Shown: positions 35,811 through 45,305, counted from the first letter of the stretch. The stretch: 64,000 nt of DNA from Candidatus Coatesiibacteriota bacterium (GCA_030602715.1 JAUVZD010000002.1:62001-126000), one strand, 5' to 3'. Made by a program: numbers and translations. The notes: generated by a model not told the origin, from the letters alone.

Positions 35811-36620
35811 ATGGGCAATTTCAAACCCAAAATAGACCCTGCTTTATCCGATTTTGCCGTCTCCCTGGCAAAGCGCGCCGGCGAGCTGGTAATGAGATAT
35901 TACACCGCCCCCAAGGAGATAGAGCAGAAGGGGGAGATAGACCTGGTCACCACCGCCGACCAAGCCTCCGAAGAGCTGATCTGCAGCGAGATAAGGGAAA
36001 AATTTTCCCAACACGGGATACTCTCCGAGGAGGGCTCCTCCTCCCAAACCGAAGCCGACTGGCTTTGGGTGGTAGACCCCCTGGACGGCACCACCAACTA
36101 CGCTCACCGCTACCCCTTCTTCTGCGTCTCCATCGCCCTGCAGTATAAGGGGGTTTCACAGATAGGGGTGGTCTACGAGCCCCTGAGGGGGGAGCTATTC
36201 TGCGCCGTGCGCGGTCAGGGTGCTATGGTTGACGGCTACCCCATCCAGGTCTCCCCCACCGATAAGCTCTCCAAATCCTTTCTGGCTACCGGCTTTGCCT
36301 ACGATATCCGGGAGAGTTCATGCGACAACCTGGACAACTTCTCACGCTTTGCCAAGAGTGCTTTCGCCATCCGCAGGGGGGGTTCGGCGGCTCTGGACCT
36401 GGCTTATGTCGCCTGCGGTCGCTTTGACGGCTTCTGGGAGCTGAAGCTCTTTCCCTGGGATACCGCCGCCGGTATCCTGCTGGTGGAGGAAGCCGGGGGG
36501 CGCACCAGCCGATTCTCCGGCGACCGCTTCTCCATCTCTGACCGGGACATCCTGGCAACCAACGGACGCATCCATCAGGAAATGATGGATACCCTAAGCC
36601 GGAGCCGTATGCCGGAGTGA
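35811..36620 (+). CDS. Inositol monophosphatase family protein
   Basis: Mg-dependent sugar or inositol phosphate phosphatase (SuhB/IMPase/CysQ family). The 269 residues include AKRAGELVMRYYTAP, DLVTTADQASEELI, ILSEEGSS with a metal-binding glutamate, and the diagnostic WVVDPLDGTTNYAHRYPFFCVSIAL. RRGGSAALDLAYVACGRFDGFWELKLFPWDTAAGILLVEEAGG is the second signature, given here as two adjoining parts of the C-terminal domain: GSAALDLAYVA and WDTAAGILLVEEAGG. The ATG 35811 has no clear ribosome binding site. Substrate not decidable. Confidence 0.94.
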   Translation: MGNFKPKIDPALSDFAVSLAKRAGELVMRYYTAPKEIEQKGEIDLVTTADQASEELICSEIREKFSQHGILSEEGSSSQTEADWLWVVDPLDGTTNYAHRYPFFCVSIALQYKGVSQIGVVYEPLRGELFCAVRGQGAMVDGYPIQVSPTDKLSKSFLATGFAYDIRESSCDNLDNFSRFAKSAFAIRRGGSAALDLAYVACGRFDGFWELKLFPWDTAAGILLVEEAGGRTSRFSGDRFSISDRDILATNGRIHQEMMDTLSRSRMPE

Positions 36621-36748
36621 TAGATTGGACAAGCCGGAATACATGTGGAATTCTGCCTTTTACTACCATGCTCGGGAAAAGGAAAAGTTCCTCTCCATAA
36701 TACAGTCTTCCATATGCTATAATCCCATCAACTTAACCGGGGGAAGAG

Positions 36749-37294
36749 TTGAGCGCCACGAAGAAAGTATTCACCATTGACATTGTGGTCTTCGGTAGGT
36801 TGATAGACCTGGTGGCGGTCACCGCAAGCCACACCATCAAACATCTGATGGGCTACGGCGACAGGCTCGCCGAGGTTAAGCGTGCCGACCACTACCGGCT
36901 GGAACTCTCCGCCAAGGATACCTCCCAAGCCCGGCAGTTGGCTGAACAGTTAGTCACCGACACATTGGTATTCGTGAACCCCAACAAGCAGGTGGGTAAG
37001 GTCACCACCCCCGAAGAGTTAACCTCACTTCTCCCTCCACCCGAGGAGGGCTTTATGTCGCTTGCTCTGGTGCGGGAAAGGGAGGACAATACCGCCAGCC
37101 ACATCCTATCCAACCTGAGAGAGAATCTGGGCTACACCCATGTCAAGGGGCTATCCCGCGGTGTGCTCTGGTTCCTGCACTGGAATGCGCCAGAGCGGGA
37201 AGCCCACAGACTGACCGAGGAGGTGCTGGTAACCGAGAGCCGAAAAAGGGGCTTACTCTCCAACCCCCACAGCCAGATAGCGGAGATTATCTGA
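36749..37294 (+). CDS. Tandem PurS-like protein (two repeats)
   Basis: Each half of this 181-residue protein looks like PurS, the small subunit of phosphoribosylformylglycinamidine synthase. Repeat 1 (about 8-85) has IDLVAVTASHTIKHLMGYG, then LELSAKDTSQARQLAEQLVTDTLVFVNPNKQ. Repeat 2 (about 100-175) has ASHILSNLRENLGYTHVKG, then RLTEEVLVTESRKRGLLSNPHSQ. The ASHxI...LGY...NP pattern is repeated. PurS is normally one 80-residue copy acting as a dimer, so a tandem form would be a built-in dimer. The start is TTG 36749 after GGGGGAAG. PurL/PurQ are not nearby. The identification rests on pattern recognition only. Confidence 0.5.
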   Translation: MSATKKVFTIDIVVFGRLIDLVAVTASHTIKHLMGYGDRLAEVKRADHYRLELSAKDTSQARQLAEQLVTDTLVFVNPNKQVGKVTTPEELTSLLPPPEEGFMSLALVREREDNTASHILSNLRENLGYTHVKGLSRGVLWFLHWNAPEREAHRLTEEVLVTESRKRGLLSNPHSQIAEII

Positions 37295-37387
37295 GCGAAA
37301 GAGAATGGACCCATCCAGGTGACTGCAAAGCCACCTTTTTCCATATCCATCAAATGCCTCTAGCAAATATGCTATACTACCGGTGAA

Positions 37388-39946
37388 ATGACCAAGCAAG
37401 CCAAAGTCCTCATAAGCATCACCCTCCTCCTGTTCACCTCCGCCCCCGCAACGGCGGAGACCTATATCGTCTATCATCACACCCTGGATACCTCGGCGGA
37501 AAGCTGGGGGAATCTATATACTGTAAGTTATGGGGGCGAGCCCATCGGCTTTGAGGGAAGCGGAGTGCTCCTGCTCTCCTCAGGCGACGCCCTCTCCACC
37601 GATAAAGGCTCGCTAATTGCTATCTATCACCAACGCCTGGCGTTGTTATCCGATGGGAAAGCCAACTTAAAGATTGAGGCTTCAGGTGACCCGCAGCTTG
37701 AAAGCGGGCGCTTCGTCCTCTTCGGCAGTGGGGAGGTTCGGGCAGGGGAGTTCAGTATCATCTCCACCGACGCAAAGAGCACTCTAAACCTCACAGACGG
37801 TGGCTGGGCTGAGGTTGAGCTCTTCTCCGGCGAGTTGGAGGTCACCTACAAGGGGAAAAGCTACCTCAGTCTCTTATCCGGCGAGACAGCCACCCTCTCC
37901 CTCTACAATCCCGGAATTACCCCCTCAGTTAAAAGCCAAACCCCTTCCGAGGACTGGGCTTTCGGTCTGGTGGTAGCCATCTATAGCGAACTGCTGACCA
38001 AAGCCCAGGCAAACTGGAGCACTCACCCCCCGGCTTCCGCCGTCCAGTATGAGACCCTGCTCATCCTGGACCCCGAAAACGAGAACCTCATCCTCAATCT
38101 CGGCTACCTCCATTTCAAGCAGGGGGAAAGCGTGCGGGCGCTTGAGCTCTTCAGCAGGCTCTCCAAGCTCTTTCCCAAGAAAGCCTCCTTCCAGTTGGTG
38201 ATGGGGGTAGCCCTCTGTGACCTGGAGCGCTACCAGGAAGCCCTGCCTTATCTAGATAGGGCTCTTGCGCTCAACCCCCAACTGGTACAGGCGCTCAACC
38301 AGAAAGCCACCGCCCTGCGCCGCATGGGACGCTACGATGAAGCCCTGCAAATTTCCTTCTCCTCCCTCACCATAAAACCCACCGCAGAGGCACACCTCAT
38401 TCAGGCGCTCATCCATTACGATGTTGGTGATAAGTTACAGGCGGAGAAGCTCATCACCGAAGAGGTATCGGCAAGAAGCGAGGGCGCCGACTTCTGGGTG
38501 GAGAAAGGGCACAACCTCATCGCCCGGGGATACACCGACCTTGCCCTGACCATAAGCCAAACGCTCTTAAAGCTGGACAAGAGGATCCTGCAAGCCTACC
38601 TTCTCTCCGCTCGTGCATATCTGGCGGAAAATCGCGTGAAAGAGGCGGGCGCCATTCTGGACCAGATGCTTTCGCAGATGCCCGACTACGACGAGGGTTA
38701 CCGCTCCAAGGCTCAGTTCCTGGTAAAGTTGGATAAGTCGGATGAAGCCCTGAGCACAATTGATGAGGGGCTTGCCAGAGTCGGTCGCACCCCCCTCCTG
38801 CTCGCCGCCAAGGGGGTGATGTTACTTAAGCAGGAGCGCATAGACGAGGCTCTGGTGCTATTCCAGGAGAGCCTGAGGAACTACCCCGACGACCCCCTGG
38901 TGCGCAGTCTGGAGGGGAAATGCCTGGTCTATCTGGACCGCCTGGAGGAGGGATATTATGCTCTGTGGGAGGCTTTAGCCCTGGGCATTCCCCCGGACCC
39001 GTCCATATACTCCCTCCTAGCCTCAACCGCGACCGTCATGGAGGACTTCTCCGCCGGAAAGGAGTTCTTTCAGAAAGCCCTGACCCTCTCCCCCCACGCA
39101 AGTTCCCTGGTGGCAAACCTGGCTTCGTTGATGGCGCAGATGGGGGAGGGAGAGTCCGCCCTGAGGCTTGTCGCCGAGGAGCTCCTGCGCTCGCCCGACG
39201 ACTACCAGCTCCGCCTGACCGACGCCATCCTCATCTATCTTGATGGGCGTGGGGAGGAAGCGATTACCAAGCTGGACGGAATCATCGCCGATTTCCCCGA
39301 AAAATCATCGGCGGTGATGGCTAAGGGGAAGGTGCTCATCTCCCTGGGAGAGGTGGAGGAGGGTCTGGCTCTGGTGGGTGAGTACGAGCGCACCGCAAGC
39401 GGGGAGGTATCCTTCCGAGAGGTGGGGGTAGTATATCTGAGCCTGGAGATGCTTGACGAAGCGGTCTCGGCGTTCAACAAGATGACCGCGGCGGCAAAGA
39501 ACCCGGCTCGGTCGGCGCAGAAGGCGAGCGAACTGTTGATGCTCTCCGGCTACTACGGCGAGGCACGGGACTACCTGGAGCAAGGTCTTCAGCAGGGCAA
39601 TCTCTTTCTGGCGAACAGCCTGATCGCCAGAATGTATCTGGTGCAGGCTCTGTTGGGCGAGCCCACCGAGATTGAAAGCCTGAAGATGACCTACATCTCC
39701 TCGCGGGGGATTGACAGGTTCAGCGATAAGGTGCTGGACTTCCTTAAGGGGAGCATCACCACTGACGAGCTTCTGGCATCCGCCTCCACGCCCAAGGAGC
39801 GGGGGGAGGCTCTCTTCTGGTCGGCGACGAAAGCGCTTGCCGAGGGCGACCGGAATGCAGCTGACCAGTTTCTGGCACGGGTCCTCGCCGAGGGCGCGCC
39901 CTACGGCTTCGCCCGGGATATGGCAGGGTGGCTTTTGGGGGAGTAG
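37388..39946 (+). CDS. Secreted TPR-repeat protein with FecR-like N-terminal domain
   Basis: Large periplasmic or surface scaffold. A signal peptide (KVLISITLLLFTSAPATA, cleavage after ATA near residue 22) is followed by a beta-rich region (about 40-180; SGEVRAGEFSIISTDAKSTL, WAEVELFSGELEVTYKGKS) resembling FecR-type sensor domains. From about residue 215 to the end run many tetratricopeptide repeats such as ALELFSRLSKLFPKKASFQL, YQEALPYLDRALALNPQLVQ and IDEALVLFQESLRNYPDDPL. Total 852 residues. TPR proteins of this kind assemble machinery or secretion systems; nothing more specific can be said. The gene stands alone, 93 bases after the PurS-like gene. Confidence 0.87.
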   Translation: MTKQAKVLISITLLLFTSAPATAETYIVYHHTLDTSAESWGNLYTVSYGGEPIGFEGSGVLLLSSGDALSTDKGSLIAIYHQRLALLSDGKANLKIEASGDPQLESGRFVLFGSGEVRAGEFSIISTDAKSTLNLTDGGWAEVELFSGELEVTYKGKSYLSLLSGETATLSLYNPGITPSVKSQTPSEDWAFGLVVAIYSELLTKAQANWSTHPPASAVQYETLLILDPENENLILNLGYLHFKQGESVRALELFSRLSKLFPKKASFQLVMGVALCDLERYQEALPYLDRALALNPQLVQALNQKATALRRMGRYDEALQISFSSLTIKPTAEAHLIQALIHYDVGDKLQAEKLITEEVSARSEGADFWVEKGHNLIARGYTDLALTISQTLLKLDKRILQAYLLSARAYLAENRVKEAGAILDQMLSQMPDYDEGYRSKAQFLVKLDKSDEALSTIDEGLARVGRTPLLLAAKGVMLLKQERIDEALVLFQESLRNYPDDPLVRSLEGKCLVYLDRLEEGYYALWEALALGIPPDPSIYSLLASTATVMEDFSAGKEFFQKALTLSPHASSLVANLASLMAQMGEGESALRLVAEELLRSPDDYQLRLTDAILIYLDGRGEEAITKLDGIIADFPEKSSAVMAKGKVLISLGEVEEGLALVGEYERTASGEVSFREVGVVYLSLEMLDEAVSAFNKMTAAAKNPARSAQKASELLMLSGYYGEARDYLEQGLQQGNLFLANSLIARMYLVQALLGEPTEIESLKMTYISSRGIDRFSDKVLDFLKGSITTDELLASASTPKERGEALFWSATKALAEGDRNAADQFLARVLAEGAPYGFARDMAGWLLGE

Positions 39947-40169
39947 GGGGTGGGGTGAAATAAAATACTATATATCAGCACACAATGAGAAAGAAGAAAA
40001 ATTATGATGCAAAAAATAACTTGACAATTATATGTTTAGATATTATACTTATTAAACAATTATCAATAAATGGAAAGCTTAGGCTAACTTTTCGTTCAAA
40101 TTACGGTTATCCAGCAGTTTGAATAACTGCAACATACAATCAACATTCTTTAACTTTAAAGGATTAGCT

Positions 40170-41588
40170 ATGCCAAAGAGAATTATCTTTTCAGTGGGTT
40201 TTAGTTATCCAATTGATAAAGCAAAATTTGTTTCTTTCAATTCTGATCAATCCTTGTTGGATGCAGACATAATACTTTTTTGCCCAAGAATTTTGCCTAT
40301 TTACTCATCAGACAGTGATTATCAAGGAAAACCTTTAATTAGTGAATCTGATTCCTTTAGACTGGTAGAAGACTCGTATCATTGGCTATCTGAATTGAAA
40401 ATTGCTTTTGATTCAGGCAAAACAATAATAATTTTTCTTGCAAAACTTGAGGAAGTATTTATATACACTGGTCAAGATGAACATTCAGGAACAGGAAAAA
40501 GTAAATTTACACAAAAATCTGTAGAACTTTACAATAACTACTATTCTATACCATTTGATTTTGAAAAAATTGTACCAAAAAAAGGCAAAGAAATAAAAGT
40601 TACGAAAGATTTGGGGGTTCTTGCAACATATTGGAATAATTTTTCATCCTATTCTGATTATGAAATTTATCTAGAGGGAAAAATCCCCAAACCAATTCTA
40701 ACAACCAAGACTGGGAATAAAGTTGTAGGTGCCATATACGAGGGAGAAAAAGGAAGTATCATCCTTCTACCGCCAATTCATTATGACGAAGACTCATTTA
40801 CTTATTATGATGATGATGGCGAGGAATGTTGGACAGATGAAGCTATTGAGTTTGGGAAAAGACTTGAATTCTGTATTTTAGAAATAGATAAAATCCTTCA
40901 AAGTCAACGCATAGGGACTCCACCGCCAGAATGGACTCGAAAAGATGAATATAGATTGAAAAAAGAACCAATCCTTGAAACCAGAATTAAGAGCATTACA
41001 AAAAATATTGAGGAATTTCAAAACACTCTAAGTGATTTATTATTAGAGTTAGAGCAAGAGTGTAGTCTAAGAAGGCTACTATATGAGACAGGACCCCAAC
41101 TTGAGGAAGCAGTTATTGGTGGACTTAAATTGCTTGGTTTTAAAGCAGAACAATATAAGGATTCAGAATCCGAATTTGATGCAATTTTTATATGCCCTGA
41201 AGGCAGGTTTCTTGGAGAAGTTGAGGGAAGAGATAATAAAGCAGTATCTATTGAAAAACTAAGTCAACTTGAAAGAAATATTCACGAGGATTTTGCAAGA
41301 GAAGAAGTCTCACAATATGCAAAAGGTGTCCTTTTTGGAAACGCCTTTCGTCTCAAGCCTCCTTCTGATAGGTCAGAATTTTTCACTGAGAAATGTTTTT
41401 CTGGTGCCAAGCGTTCAAAAGTTGCCTTAGTTCGAACTACTGACTTGTTCAATGTAGCAAAATACCTTAAAGAAAATAAAGATATTCCTTTTGCAAAAAA
41501 ATGTAGAGAATCAATTATGAGTACGGAGGGTGACATTGTAAAATTTGCCCCAATACCAGAAAAAACTAAAAATAGAAAAGAAAAATAG
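40170..41588 (+). CDS. Accessory protein with C-terminal restriction-endonuclease-like domain
   Basis: No named family recognised. The 472-residue AT-rich gene starts at ATG 40170 with AAAGGA upstream; a TTG 17 codons earlier lacks one. The N-terminal 230 residues (MPKRIIFSVGFSYPIDKAKF, LLDADIILFCPRILP, SGKTIIIFLAKLEEVFIYTG) have an alpha/beta look. Near residue 300 a coiled segment (EEFQNTLSDLLLELEQECS) leads to the C-terminal domain: LLYETGPQLEEAVIGGLKLLGF, SEFDAIFICPEGRFLGEVEG, AKGVLFGNAFRLKPP. Its Asp then GEVEG fits a PD-(D/E)xK-like fold with an unusual final residue. Probably a defence or DNA-damage protein. It lies just left of a duplicated methyltransferase gene end. Confidence 0.68.
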   Translation: MPKRIIFSVGFSYPIDKAKFVSFNSDQSLLDADIILFCPRILPIYSSDSDYQGKPLISESDSFRLVEDSYHWLSELKIAFDSGKTIIIFLAKLEEVFIYTGQDEHSGTGKSKFTQKSVELYNNYYSIPFDFEKIVPKKGKEIKVTKDLGVLATYWNNFSSYSDYEIYLEGKIPKPILTTKTGNKVVGAIYEGEKGSIILLPPIHYDEDSFTYYDDDGEECWTDEAIEFGKRLEFCILEIDKILQSQRIGTPPPEWTRKDEYRLKKEPILETRIKSITKNIEEFQNTLSDLLLELEQECSLRRLLYETGPQLEEAVIGGLKLLGFKAEQYKDSESEFDAIFICPEGRFLGEVEGRDNKAVSIEKLSQLERNIHEDFAREEVSQYAKGVLFGNAFRLKPPSDRSEFFTEKCFSGAKRSKVALVRTTDLFNVAKYLKENKDIPFAKKCRESIMSTEGDIVKFAPIPEKTKNRKEK

Positions 41589-41638
41589 ACTACGCTTTCA
41601 AGCAAAAGACATAATATATTCACCAATCTTTTTAGCAA

Positions 41639-41716
41639 TCACCCCCCCCTCCGAAACCTCGCCACCACCGCCCCGCCGGGGATTCTGCCGAAGAGGAGTA
41701 TATCCAGGACCGAAAA
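41639..41716 (-). pseudogene. Duplicated 3' end of the methyltransferase gene (remnant 3)
   Basis: On the minus strand this encodes FSVLDILLFGRIPGGAVVAR then FRRGG and a stop. It matches the last 25 codons of the intact gene at 43192 in 22 positions (FSALDILLFGKIPGGAVVAR then FRRGE). No further similarity extends upstream. It sits between the nuclease-like gene and the GT39 gene, as if an inserted segment had left a copy of its neighbour's end, like the remnants at 9.5 and 10.4 kb. Confidence 0.85.
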
Positions 41717-41794
41717 GAGGGACTGTGTGACGGGTAAGCCATTCCAGGCTTGACATTTGTTGCCGGGATTGGTAAAACCCGCCCAAGAGGAGTT

Positions 41795-43105
41795 ATGGAA
41801 AAGGTCAATGACAAATCCCATGACCGTCGCCGGGTGATTTACTGGGCGCTGGCTGTCTTTCTAGCCGCCCTACTGCTCCGCCTTATAGTTATTATATTAT
41901 GGGCACCAGAGCCACTATACGACTGGGTAGAATATCTAAAACTGGCAAAAAGCCTGGCAGAAGGGTCCGGCTTTATGGTGGATGGAATTGCGAATACAAT
42001 CAGAGCGCCTCTATACCCAGCCTTCCTGGGGATCATACATTATATAACAGGCGGCGAACCTTATCGCACTGCAACCATATTGCAATCAATTCTTTCCGCC
42101 TTTACGTGCGTCATTATATTTTTACTGACACGAGACAGTTGGGGCGAAAAGATAGGGTTAACAGCCGGAATAATCGCAATATTAGCTCCAGATTTAATCC
42201 TCTATAACGCCTATCTACTAACAGAGACCTTATTCATCTTTGAGGTCTCGCTACTTGTCTATTGCTTATATAAACACAGCGACAAGCTATTGGGATGGAT
42301 TGTGACCGGTTTGTTATTGGGACTTGCAGCATTAACCCGACCCACAATTCTGTTCTTTTTACCATTCTTATTTTTATGGATATATTTCATAAAGAAAGTA
42401 AAAATATATAAGCTCCTTTTGATTCCATTAATCACGTTTGTGGTTATTACACCCTGGACGGTGCATAACTCCATTGTATCCGGCTCGTTCGGATTCGTAA
42501 GGAACGATGGTCCTGTAAACCTATTTATTGGCAACAGCGAAAACGCGACTGGAAAAGATTGTTATTTAGAAGATGACCCCCGTTTTAATAGTGAACTTTC
42601 AGAAACAGAAAAAAATTCCAAATGCTATCGTGAAGTATTTAACTTCATCTCTAAAAATCCTTTGAAGGAATTAAGATTGATTGCCTTGAAATCCATATTT
42701 TTTATAACACCAACCGGCGATATTTATGGCATCTCAAAAAATTACAAATTGCCGAATATTATTATGTATTTTATCACTGGTCTATTCTTTGAATTCATCT
42801 TATTAGGAGCAGTAGCCCTGTGTTTCTCCAATAACATCAAAGGTATTTCCATTTATTGGTTATATATCGCCTCCGTATTTTTTGTGGTGCTGGTTTTCTT
42901 CTTCCAGGAGCGCTACCGCATCACCACCTATCCGACTCTGATTCCCCTGGCGGCGGCTGGATGGGCTTTTTTATCGGGCAGAGAACAACGAAAGCGAAAA
43001 GTGATAATCGTCGCTTTTATAATGATTATACAACTAATCTTAGGGTTGTTCGCCCTAGCACTGCGACCAGACATCATCGTGAGCATTCGTAAAATATTTG
43101 CTTAG
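41795..43105 (+). CDS. Glycosyltransferase family 39-like membrane protein
   Basis: Probably transfers sugar from a polyprenyl donor in the membrane. About ten hydrophobic segments run through 436 residues, e.g. YWALAVFLAALLLRLIVIIL, LLGWIVTGLLLGLAALTRPT and LLLIPLITFVVITPW. The luminal YDWVEYLKLAKSLAEGSGF with an acidic residue after the first helix is the GT39/ArnT-like active-site loop. TLIPLAAAGWAFLSG is near the end. ATG 41795 is close to AGAGGAG (two-base spacer); upstream in-frame codons overlap the remnant, so I start here. It is AT-richer than its flanks and lies between the intact methyltransferase gene (convergent) and that gene's duplicated end. Confidence 0.8.
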   Translation: MEKVNDKSHDRRRVIYWALAVFLAALLLRLIVIILWAPEPLYDWVEYLKLAKSLAEGSGFMVDGIANTIRAPLYPAFLGIIHYITGGEPYRTATILQSILSAFTCVIIFLLTRDSWGEKIGLTAGIIAILAPDLILYNAYLLTETLFIFEVSLLVYCLYKHSDKLLGWIVTGLLLGLAALTRPTILFFLPFLFLWIYFIKKVKIYKLLLIPLITFVVITPWTVHNSIVSGSFGFVRNDGPVNLFIGNSENATGKDCYLEDDPRFNSELSETEKNSKCYREVFNFISKNPLKELRLIALKSIFFITPTGDIYGISKNYKLPNIIMYFITGLFFEFILLGAVALCFSNNIKGISIYWLYIASVFFVVLVFFFQERYRITTYPTLIPLAAAGWAFLSGREQRKRKVIIVAFIMIIQLILGLFALALRPDIIVSIRKIFA

Positions 43106-43191
43106 TGTAAAGCACAACTTTATCCCTCACTCCAATACTCCCACAACGAAGCTCTCCATTAAGTGGCTTTCCCTCTCAATCCTATCCCCGC

Positions 43192-44076
43192 TCACTCCCC
43201 CCTCCTAAACCGCGCCACCACCGCCCCACCGGGGATTTTGCCGAAGAGGAGTATGTCCAACGCGGAGAACACCGCCAGGGCTTTTAACAGTATTCGCACC
43301 ACCATTCCCTTTATCCCCTTACTCCGCTTCCACCCTTCAGGCGGTTCACATTCACCGCCGGTCTCCCGTTTTTTATGAAGCGGAGCATCTCCTCTCTCCA
43401 TCAGCTTATCCTTAGTCCACCTAATTATCGGCTGAAATAGGTGCTTATAATAGACCGCCCGCTCCAAAACCAGCCCGCTTCTCCTCGCCAGAACCGCAAG
43501 CTCCCCGATAGTCAACCGATTGCGATGACCATCCTTCAGGTCGTAGCGGTCCAATCTCCCCTCGCCCCCTCCAAAAAACCAAGCCCCCAGCCTACGAAGA
43601 TACCAGCCCCAGCAGGAAGTATGCAGCACCACCCTACCGCCATAAGTGGTTACCCGAGCCATCTCGTCCAATGCCTGTGGTATGTCCTTTGGATACAGGT
43701 GCTCAAGAAAATCCGAGCACATTACCCAACGGAAACTGCCATCCACAAAGGGCAGAGCTAATCCATCGGCGGTCAAACGGATGCCCTTATAATCAACCAG
43801 CGATTCGGTGGCAATATCAGTAAGCACCCCCACCGCACCACTTCCTTTTAACACATAGTCAAAGACCACTCCTCGTCCACCGCCCACATCCAGCACCATT
43901 TCGCCCTGCTTGGGGGTTAGCAAAGAGCGGAGAAGCCCCACCACCTGATAACCGATAGGACCGAGCAAGAACCATACCGGCTGGGTAACATCCAGAAACA
44001 CCTGCTGGGTGGCGTCTTCACCAGACCAGAAACCTTCAGAATAACGTCGTTCAGCTTCTTCTCTATATTCACTCAT
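43192..44076 (-). CDS. Class I SAM-dependent methyltransferase
   Basis: Small-molecule or glycan methyltransferase. The 294-residue protein has the SAM-binding MVLDVGGGRGVVFDYVL near residue 80, then VGVLTDIATESLVDYKGIRL, and the post-motif RWVMCSDFLEHLYPKDIPQALDEMARV, typical of Methyltransf_11. The tail is basic and hydrophobic (GMVVRILLKALAVFSALDIL), perhaps a membrane-anchoring segment. ATG 44076 overlaps the stop of the GT9 gene in ATGAGTGA and follows AAGGTG. Its last 25 codons are duplicated at 41639-41716. With GT9, radical SAM and GT4 genes upstream it forms a glycan operon. Confidence 0.88.
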   Translation of the reverse strand: MSEYREEAERRYSEGFWSGEDATQQVFLDVTQPVWFLLGPIGYQVVGLLRSLLTPKQGEMVLDVGGGRGVVFDYVLKGSGAVGVLTDIATESLVDYKGIRLTADGLALPFVDGSFRWVMCSDFLEHLYPKDIPQALDEMARVTTYGGRVVLHTSCWGWYLRRLGAWFFGGGEGRLDRYDLKDGHRNRLTIGELAVLARRSGLVLERAVYYKHLFQPIIRWTKDKLMERGDAPLHKKRETGGECEPPEGWKRSKGIKGMVVRILLKALAVFSALDILLFGKIPGGAVVARFRRGE

Positions 44077-45271
44077 TAGAAAACACCTTCGTAAAAGCAC
44101 CCCATACCTTATCTACTTTGATCGCTTCCATGCAGTAGTGTCTCTGGTGGAAGCAGTTGGGGCGCTTACAGCCCCGGCAGGGCGATTCCCCGGCTACTAC
44201 AGCTATCTTACCCGGTCCCACCGGCTTCCAGATGGACTCGTCCCCGGGACCGAAGAGTACCACCAGGGGAACGCCCAACGAGGAGGCAATATGACCGGCG
44301 AATGTATCCAAACTTATCAGTGCATCAGCAAGGCTCACCAGCGCCAGATACCCGGCAACATCAACCTTTCCAGCTAGATTATAAACCCCGTCTCCAATGT
44401 CGGCGCAGAGGGCTTCCGCCAGCCCCCGCTCCTGCTCAGAGCCCCCTACCATCACCCGAAAGCCGGCGGAAAGCAACCTCCCGGCAAGCTCTCGCCAGCG
44501 AGCAAGCGGCCACAGGTAGCTCTCGTTGGCAGAGCCGGGGTGGAGGAGCACCCTCGGCGGTTCAATCTCCGCGACCAAAGCCTGTGCTTGAGACAGCCCC
44601 TGCGGGGAGAGCCGAAGCCGGGGATAAGGCCGGCTGTCGGGCGCCGCCCCGACCAGAGCCAACCACAGGTTGACAATCGGAGGACCGGCTTCCCCCTGGG
44701 GGTAGGCGTAGAGGGGGCGGTTGATGGTCGGCGGTGGTGGGAGAGGACGGCTGAGGGATAAACCCCGTTTATTGCAATTGTAGCCCACCCGGATCGGCGC
44801 TCGGCTGAGAAGGGCTAACAGGATACTTAATGCATCGGTCACCAGGACATAGGCTTGGGTGTAGCGGTTCCCCCTCAGGGTGCGAAGGGTGTCAAGATAA
44901 GCTCGCAATCCACCCTCTTTATCGCAGAGGATGACCCGGTCTACATGGGGATTGTTATCAAGGATGGGGAAAGCCCTTCGGTCGGCGAGGACATCTATGG
45001 TGGCGTGGGGAAAGAGGTAGCGAAGCTGTGAAAGCGTCGGCAGGCTGACGATGGTATCGCCCAATCTGAGAATGCGCTGGATGACTATAATCCGCTCCTG
45101 GGGAGATTCAGCTCGCCCCCCCCTGCGCACAAAAAGCAGAGCAAAGAACCAGGCGAGGGGGAAAGTGAGCACATGGAATATCCCCTCCACAAAGTTTTTC
45201 AGGGAGCGGAGGCGACCGTCCCGCCGCTTGGCTCTCTCTATCTGCGCCAACTCCTTTTCCCCTATCTGCAC
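44069..45271 (-). CDS. Glycosyltransferase family 9 (heptosyltransferase-like)
   Basis: Adds heptose or another sugar to lipid A core-type glycans. The 400-residue protein has the GT9 N-terminus RIIVIQRILRLGDTIVSLPTLSQLRYLFPHATID, seen in two parts, VIQRILRLGDTIVSLPTL and LRYLFPHATIDVLAD. The C-terminal nucleotide-sugar site is VLLHPGSANESYLWP, then GKVDVAGYLALVSLADALISLDTFAGHIA and VVLFGPGDESIWKPVG. Start GTG 45271 with AGGAG four bases upstream. It supports an outer-membrane, LPS-like surface. It is 34 bases after the radical SAM gene. Confidence 0.9.
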   Translation of the reverse strand: MQIGEKELAQIERAKRRDGRLRSLKNFVEGIFHVLTFPLAWFFALLFVRRGGRAESPQERIIVIQRILRLGDTIVSLPTLSQLRYLFPHATIDVLADRRAFPILDNNPHVDRVILCDKEGGLRAYLDTLRTLRGNRYTQAYVLVTDALSILLALLSRAPIRVGYNCNKRGLSLSRPLPPPPTINRPLYAYPQGEAGPPIVNLWLALVGAAPDSRPYPRLRLSPQGLSQAQALVAEIEPPRVLLHPGSANESYLWPLARWRELAGRLLSAGFRVMVGGSEQERGLAEALCADIGDGVYNLAGKVDVAGYLALVSLADALISLDTFAGHIASSLGVPLVVLFGPGDESIWKPVGPGKIAVVAGESPCRGCKRPNCFHQRHYCMEAIKVDKVWGAFTKVFSNE

Positions 45272-45305
45272 AACGCTCCTTTATGCTTGATTGCGTTCAG
45301 AAAGC

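Noticed and set aside
40119-40169. TTG start upstream of the nuclease-like gene
   Set aside because: ATG 40170 has a proper AAAGGA ribosome binding site and the upstream codons look non-coding.
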